Shown here piece by piece: positions 21,099-22,465 of a stretch of DNA of 22,465 nt. This DNA is from a virus. How positions within the stretch are numbered: the stretch's first letter is position 1; each line of letters starts with the position of its first letter. The stretch is taken from IMG/VR virus record IMGVR_UViG_3300021957_004323, positions 1-22,465 of that record. One strand, given 5' to 3'. Both the position numbers and the translations under genes were made by a program. Below the pieces are notes generated by a model, which made no database searches, was not told the DNA's origin, and saw only the letters and a list, made by a program, of their open reading frames with translations.

Positions 21099-21104
21099 TA
21101 TAGT

Positions 21105-21308
21105 TTATTTTGTGTGAGGAGGTAGTTTCGCTTCTACAAACCACTCGTGTTTTTGTTTAGCAGGGTTAAACTTTTTAAGTCTTAACTTTCTGTTTTCCAT
21201 TACTAGTGTTCTTGTTTTAACTGCCGTATAATGATATGTGTGATGATCTCTAGTCTCACCTTCTGGTATCATATAAACTAACGTCCTTCTTTTATCTTTC
21301 TTTGCCAT
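21105..21308 (-). CDS. Ribosomal protein bL33-like protein
   Basis: A 67-aa basic protein whose layout follows bacterial large-subunit protein L33 (50-55 aa). It starts MAKKDKRRTLVYMIPEG like MAK...IKLVS. It has an aromatic/threonine centre HTYHYTAVKTRTLV where L33 has FYTTTKNKRT. It ends KLRLKKFNPAKQKHEWFVEA, very close to L33's KLELKKFDPVVRKHVVYKEA. It is about a dozen residues longer, mainly through HTYHYT and the PPHTK tail, and lacks the CxxC zinc form. Phage ribosomal proteins can replace the host copy in ribosomes and bias translation. The gene follows the TonB receptor and has only a weak late box. I am fairly sure of the resemblance, less so of incorporation. Confidence 0.75.
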   Translation of the reverse strand: MAKKDKRRTLVYMIPEGETRDHHTYHYTAVKTRTLVMENRKLRLKKFNPAKQKHEWFVEAKLPPHTK

Positions 21309-21315
21309 AGTAACT

Positions 21316-21322
21316 TATTTAC
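21316..21322 (-). promoter_or_regulatory. Weak late-promoter-like box, GTAAATA
   Basis: GTAAATA on the minus strand lies seven bases before the ATG at 21308 and overlaps the TAA stop of the receptor gene. It departs from ATAAATA at the first base, so it is only a possible promoter for the L33-like gene. Confidence 0.3.
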
Positions 21323-22465
21323 CAATTATACTGTAAAGTAATTAACACTTCCCTGCCACGGTTATCATACCCTGGTAGAACCTCTACAACGTCGTCTAAA
21401 GCATTGTTTAGTTTAAACGTTAAGTTGTACTTACCCCAAGTCTTTGATGCACTTAAATCTAATCTATTTAAATCCTCTAAGTAATCTTCTCCTTCTGGTA
21501 AAAAGTCATACTGCCCTGGTGCTCTTTCTAAGTTTACTGCATATCTTCCTGCAACTGTAAAACCATTAAACACTTGTTGGTATGTGATTGCTCCCATATA
21601 CTTAGGCACTCTAGGTTGTTCTGTATCAGTATAAGATAGCATTACACCAAATGGGCCATAGTTGTTGGCAAATCTAAAACCTTGTGTAGAATATTCTCCG
21701 CCATTTGCATAAGTGGCATTTGTGAATATATCTTCTGTTACAGCAGGTGTAGTAGTAACTTCGCCCGTGTCAGGATCTGTTGTGGTTACTGCTGGAGTAA
21801 TAATTACTGTTGTGGTATAACTTGATTGATATTCAATAGTTTCTTCAAAGTCATATTTAAATACACTTATTGCACCAAAGCCAATCTCATACCCTACGCC
21901 TTCTTCTGGCATTAAATCTTCATTACCATCAACCCAAGCATCACCAAACCTTTCATACAAGTTTGCTTTTCTAAAACTGTTTCCAATGTTAAAGAAGAAC
22001 TCGCCTTTTGATAATCCAAATCTCATTGCATTTTGGTCATCATTACCGAATCTCAAACCAAAGTTATAGTTCAAGGCAAATTCGGCATTCACATTCAAAT
22101 ATGCGCCAAAGTTTTCATCTTCGTATTTGTTTTCAGTAGCACCCATAGAGTTTGTACTTTCTGTATTGTAAATGTTTCTTTCACCATCTACACCAAATGC
22201 AACATTTAGTTTATTGGAAAGATCCAAATTATTACCAAATCTAACAAAGTCTCTATAACTTTCATTTGCATAAGTAGGATCTTCTACTGTAAAATATTCA
22301 CCACTGGTATAGTTTCTGCCTACTGTGATATAATCATTCCTAATTGCTACGTTATATCTTTCACCTAATTCTGTACATTCATTTGATTGACCCCAATTGT
22401 AATCATAACAGTTATCGTAATCATATTCATAATCAACAAATTTAGCAATTACTTCAAAGTCCATT
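21319..22465 (-). CDS. TonB-dependent outer-membrane receptor, C-terminal beta-barrel (5' end outside the window)
   Basis: At least 381 residues, open to the window edge. An ATG at 22464 is probably internal, since a full receptor has ~600 or more residues with a signal peptide and plug. The visible part is a chain of alternating aromatic/polar beta strands. Diagnostic motifs are SFRKANLYERFG (163-174), NEDLMPEEGVGYEIGFG (181-197) and QPRVPKYMGAITYQQ (283-297). The end, LTFKLNNALDD (348-358) then PGYDNRGREVLITLQYNW (364-381), has the terminal aromatic of the BAM signal. Loops have a likely disulfide (C19, C30) and a Thr-rich insertion (218-245). Such proteins import B12, siderophores or sugars with TonB energy. 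It directly precedes the L33-like gene. Confidence 0.85.
   Translation of the reverse strand, partial: MDFEVIAKFVDYEYDYDNCYDYNWGQSNECTELGERYNVAIRNDYITVGRNYTSGEYFTVEDPTYANESYRDFVRFGNNLDLSNKLNVAFGVDGERNIYNTESTNSMGATENKYEDENFGAYLNVNAEFALNYNFGLRFGNDDQNAMRFGLSKGEFFFNIGNSFRKANLYERFGDAWVDGNEDLMPEEGVGYEIGFGAISVFKYDFEETIEYQSSYTTTVIITPAVTTTDPDTGEVTTTPAVTEDIFTNATYANGGEYSTQGFRFANNYGPFGVMLSYTDTEQPRVPKYMGAITYQQVFNGFTVAGRYAVNLERAPGQYDFLPEGEDYLEDLNRLDLSASKTWGKYNLTFKLNNALDDVVEVLPGYDNRGREVLITLQYNW

Noticed and set aside
21323-21332. TATAAT at the end of the receptor gene as a -10 box for the L33-like gene
   Set aside because: It lies in codons for the conserved C-terminal strand (QYNW), and no matching -35 sits about 17 bases upstream.
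22462-22464. ATG at the window edge as true start of the TonB receptor
   Set aside because: The protein would lack signal peptide, TonB box and plug, and the frame is already in barrel-loop sequence. The start is most likely upstream, outside the window.
1-22465. CRISPR arrays, tRNA genes, insertion sequences, phage attachment sites
   Set aside because: I looked for direct repeats with spacers, cloverleaf patterns with CCA ends, transposase motifs and terminal inverted repeats, and found none that could be supported.

Overview
The window looks like part of the genome of an AT-rich, T4-like marine myovirus. The signs are a T4-type replication pair (gp61-like primase and gp41-like helicase), a UvsW helicase, a probable gp62-like clamp-loader subunit, and about nine sites resembling the T4 late promoter (NATAAATA). 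Genes are packed with ATGA, GTGA or TAATG overlaps. The low GC, the marine-phage style small proteins and an outer-membrane TonB-dependent receptor suggest a heterotrophic Gram-negative marine host, for example a SAR11 (Pelagibacter)-like bacterium; the host is inference. All genes but one are on the minus strand, so transcription runs from high to low coordinates.

Layout in transcription order. (1) 22465-20766: the C-terminal part of a TonB-dependent outer-membrane receptor, a ribosomal protein L33-like protein and a small unknown protein. (2) 20761-19589: a sigma70-type promoter with a palindrome in its spacer, an AAA+ ATPase, a 3' hairpin and a strong intrinsic terminator. (3) 19585-11804: a near-consensus sigma70 promoter, then twelve tightly coupled genes. 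These are uvsW, two unknowns (one very acidic), two paralogous APS-kinase-like P-loop proteins (the second fused to an NMN-adenylyltransferase-like domain), a MazG-like pyrophosphohydrolase, S-adenosylmethionine synthetase, adenine phosphoribosyltransferase, a zinc-ribbon protein, a gp62-like protein, a C2H2-type protein and a 189-aa miniature relative of bacterial DNA polymerase III alpha (DnaE) that keeps the catalytic aspartates. (4) 11416-11820: the only plus-strand gene, with its own late promoter. (5) 11395-10550: a virion-type protein under a late promoter. (6) 10546-8152: a perfect TTGACA-17-TATAAT promoter followed by primase and helicase. (7) 8147-1: late genes. They include a two-gene block with an uncharacterised 661-aa protein and a predicted covalent nucleotidyltransferase (ligase-like, KWDG motif), a 2-oxoglutarate/Fe(II) oxygenase-like protein, three probable structural or virion proteins, two small proteins with strong leaders and their own terminators, and a final overlapping block holding an XhlA-like membrane protein, a very basic small protein and the start of a probable amidoligase that runs off the window.

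How it fits together: early sigma70-type promoters drive replication and nucleotide metabolism, and T4-style late promoters drive virion genes. The early operon combines ATP/SAM/adenine/NAD-type metabolism (MetK, Apt, MazG, kinase-NMNAT) with replication parts. The most notable items are the mini-DnaE, the ligase-like protein, the phage-borne TonB receptor and L33-like protein, the MetK-Apt pair, and several promoters whose geometry puts the transcription start on or beside the AUG, implying leaderless mRNAs. No tRNA, rRNA, CRISPR array or insertion sequence was seen, and no stretch over 300 bases lacks a gene.
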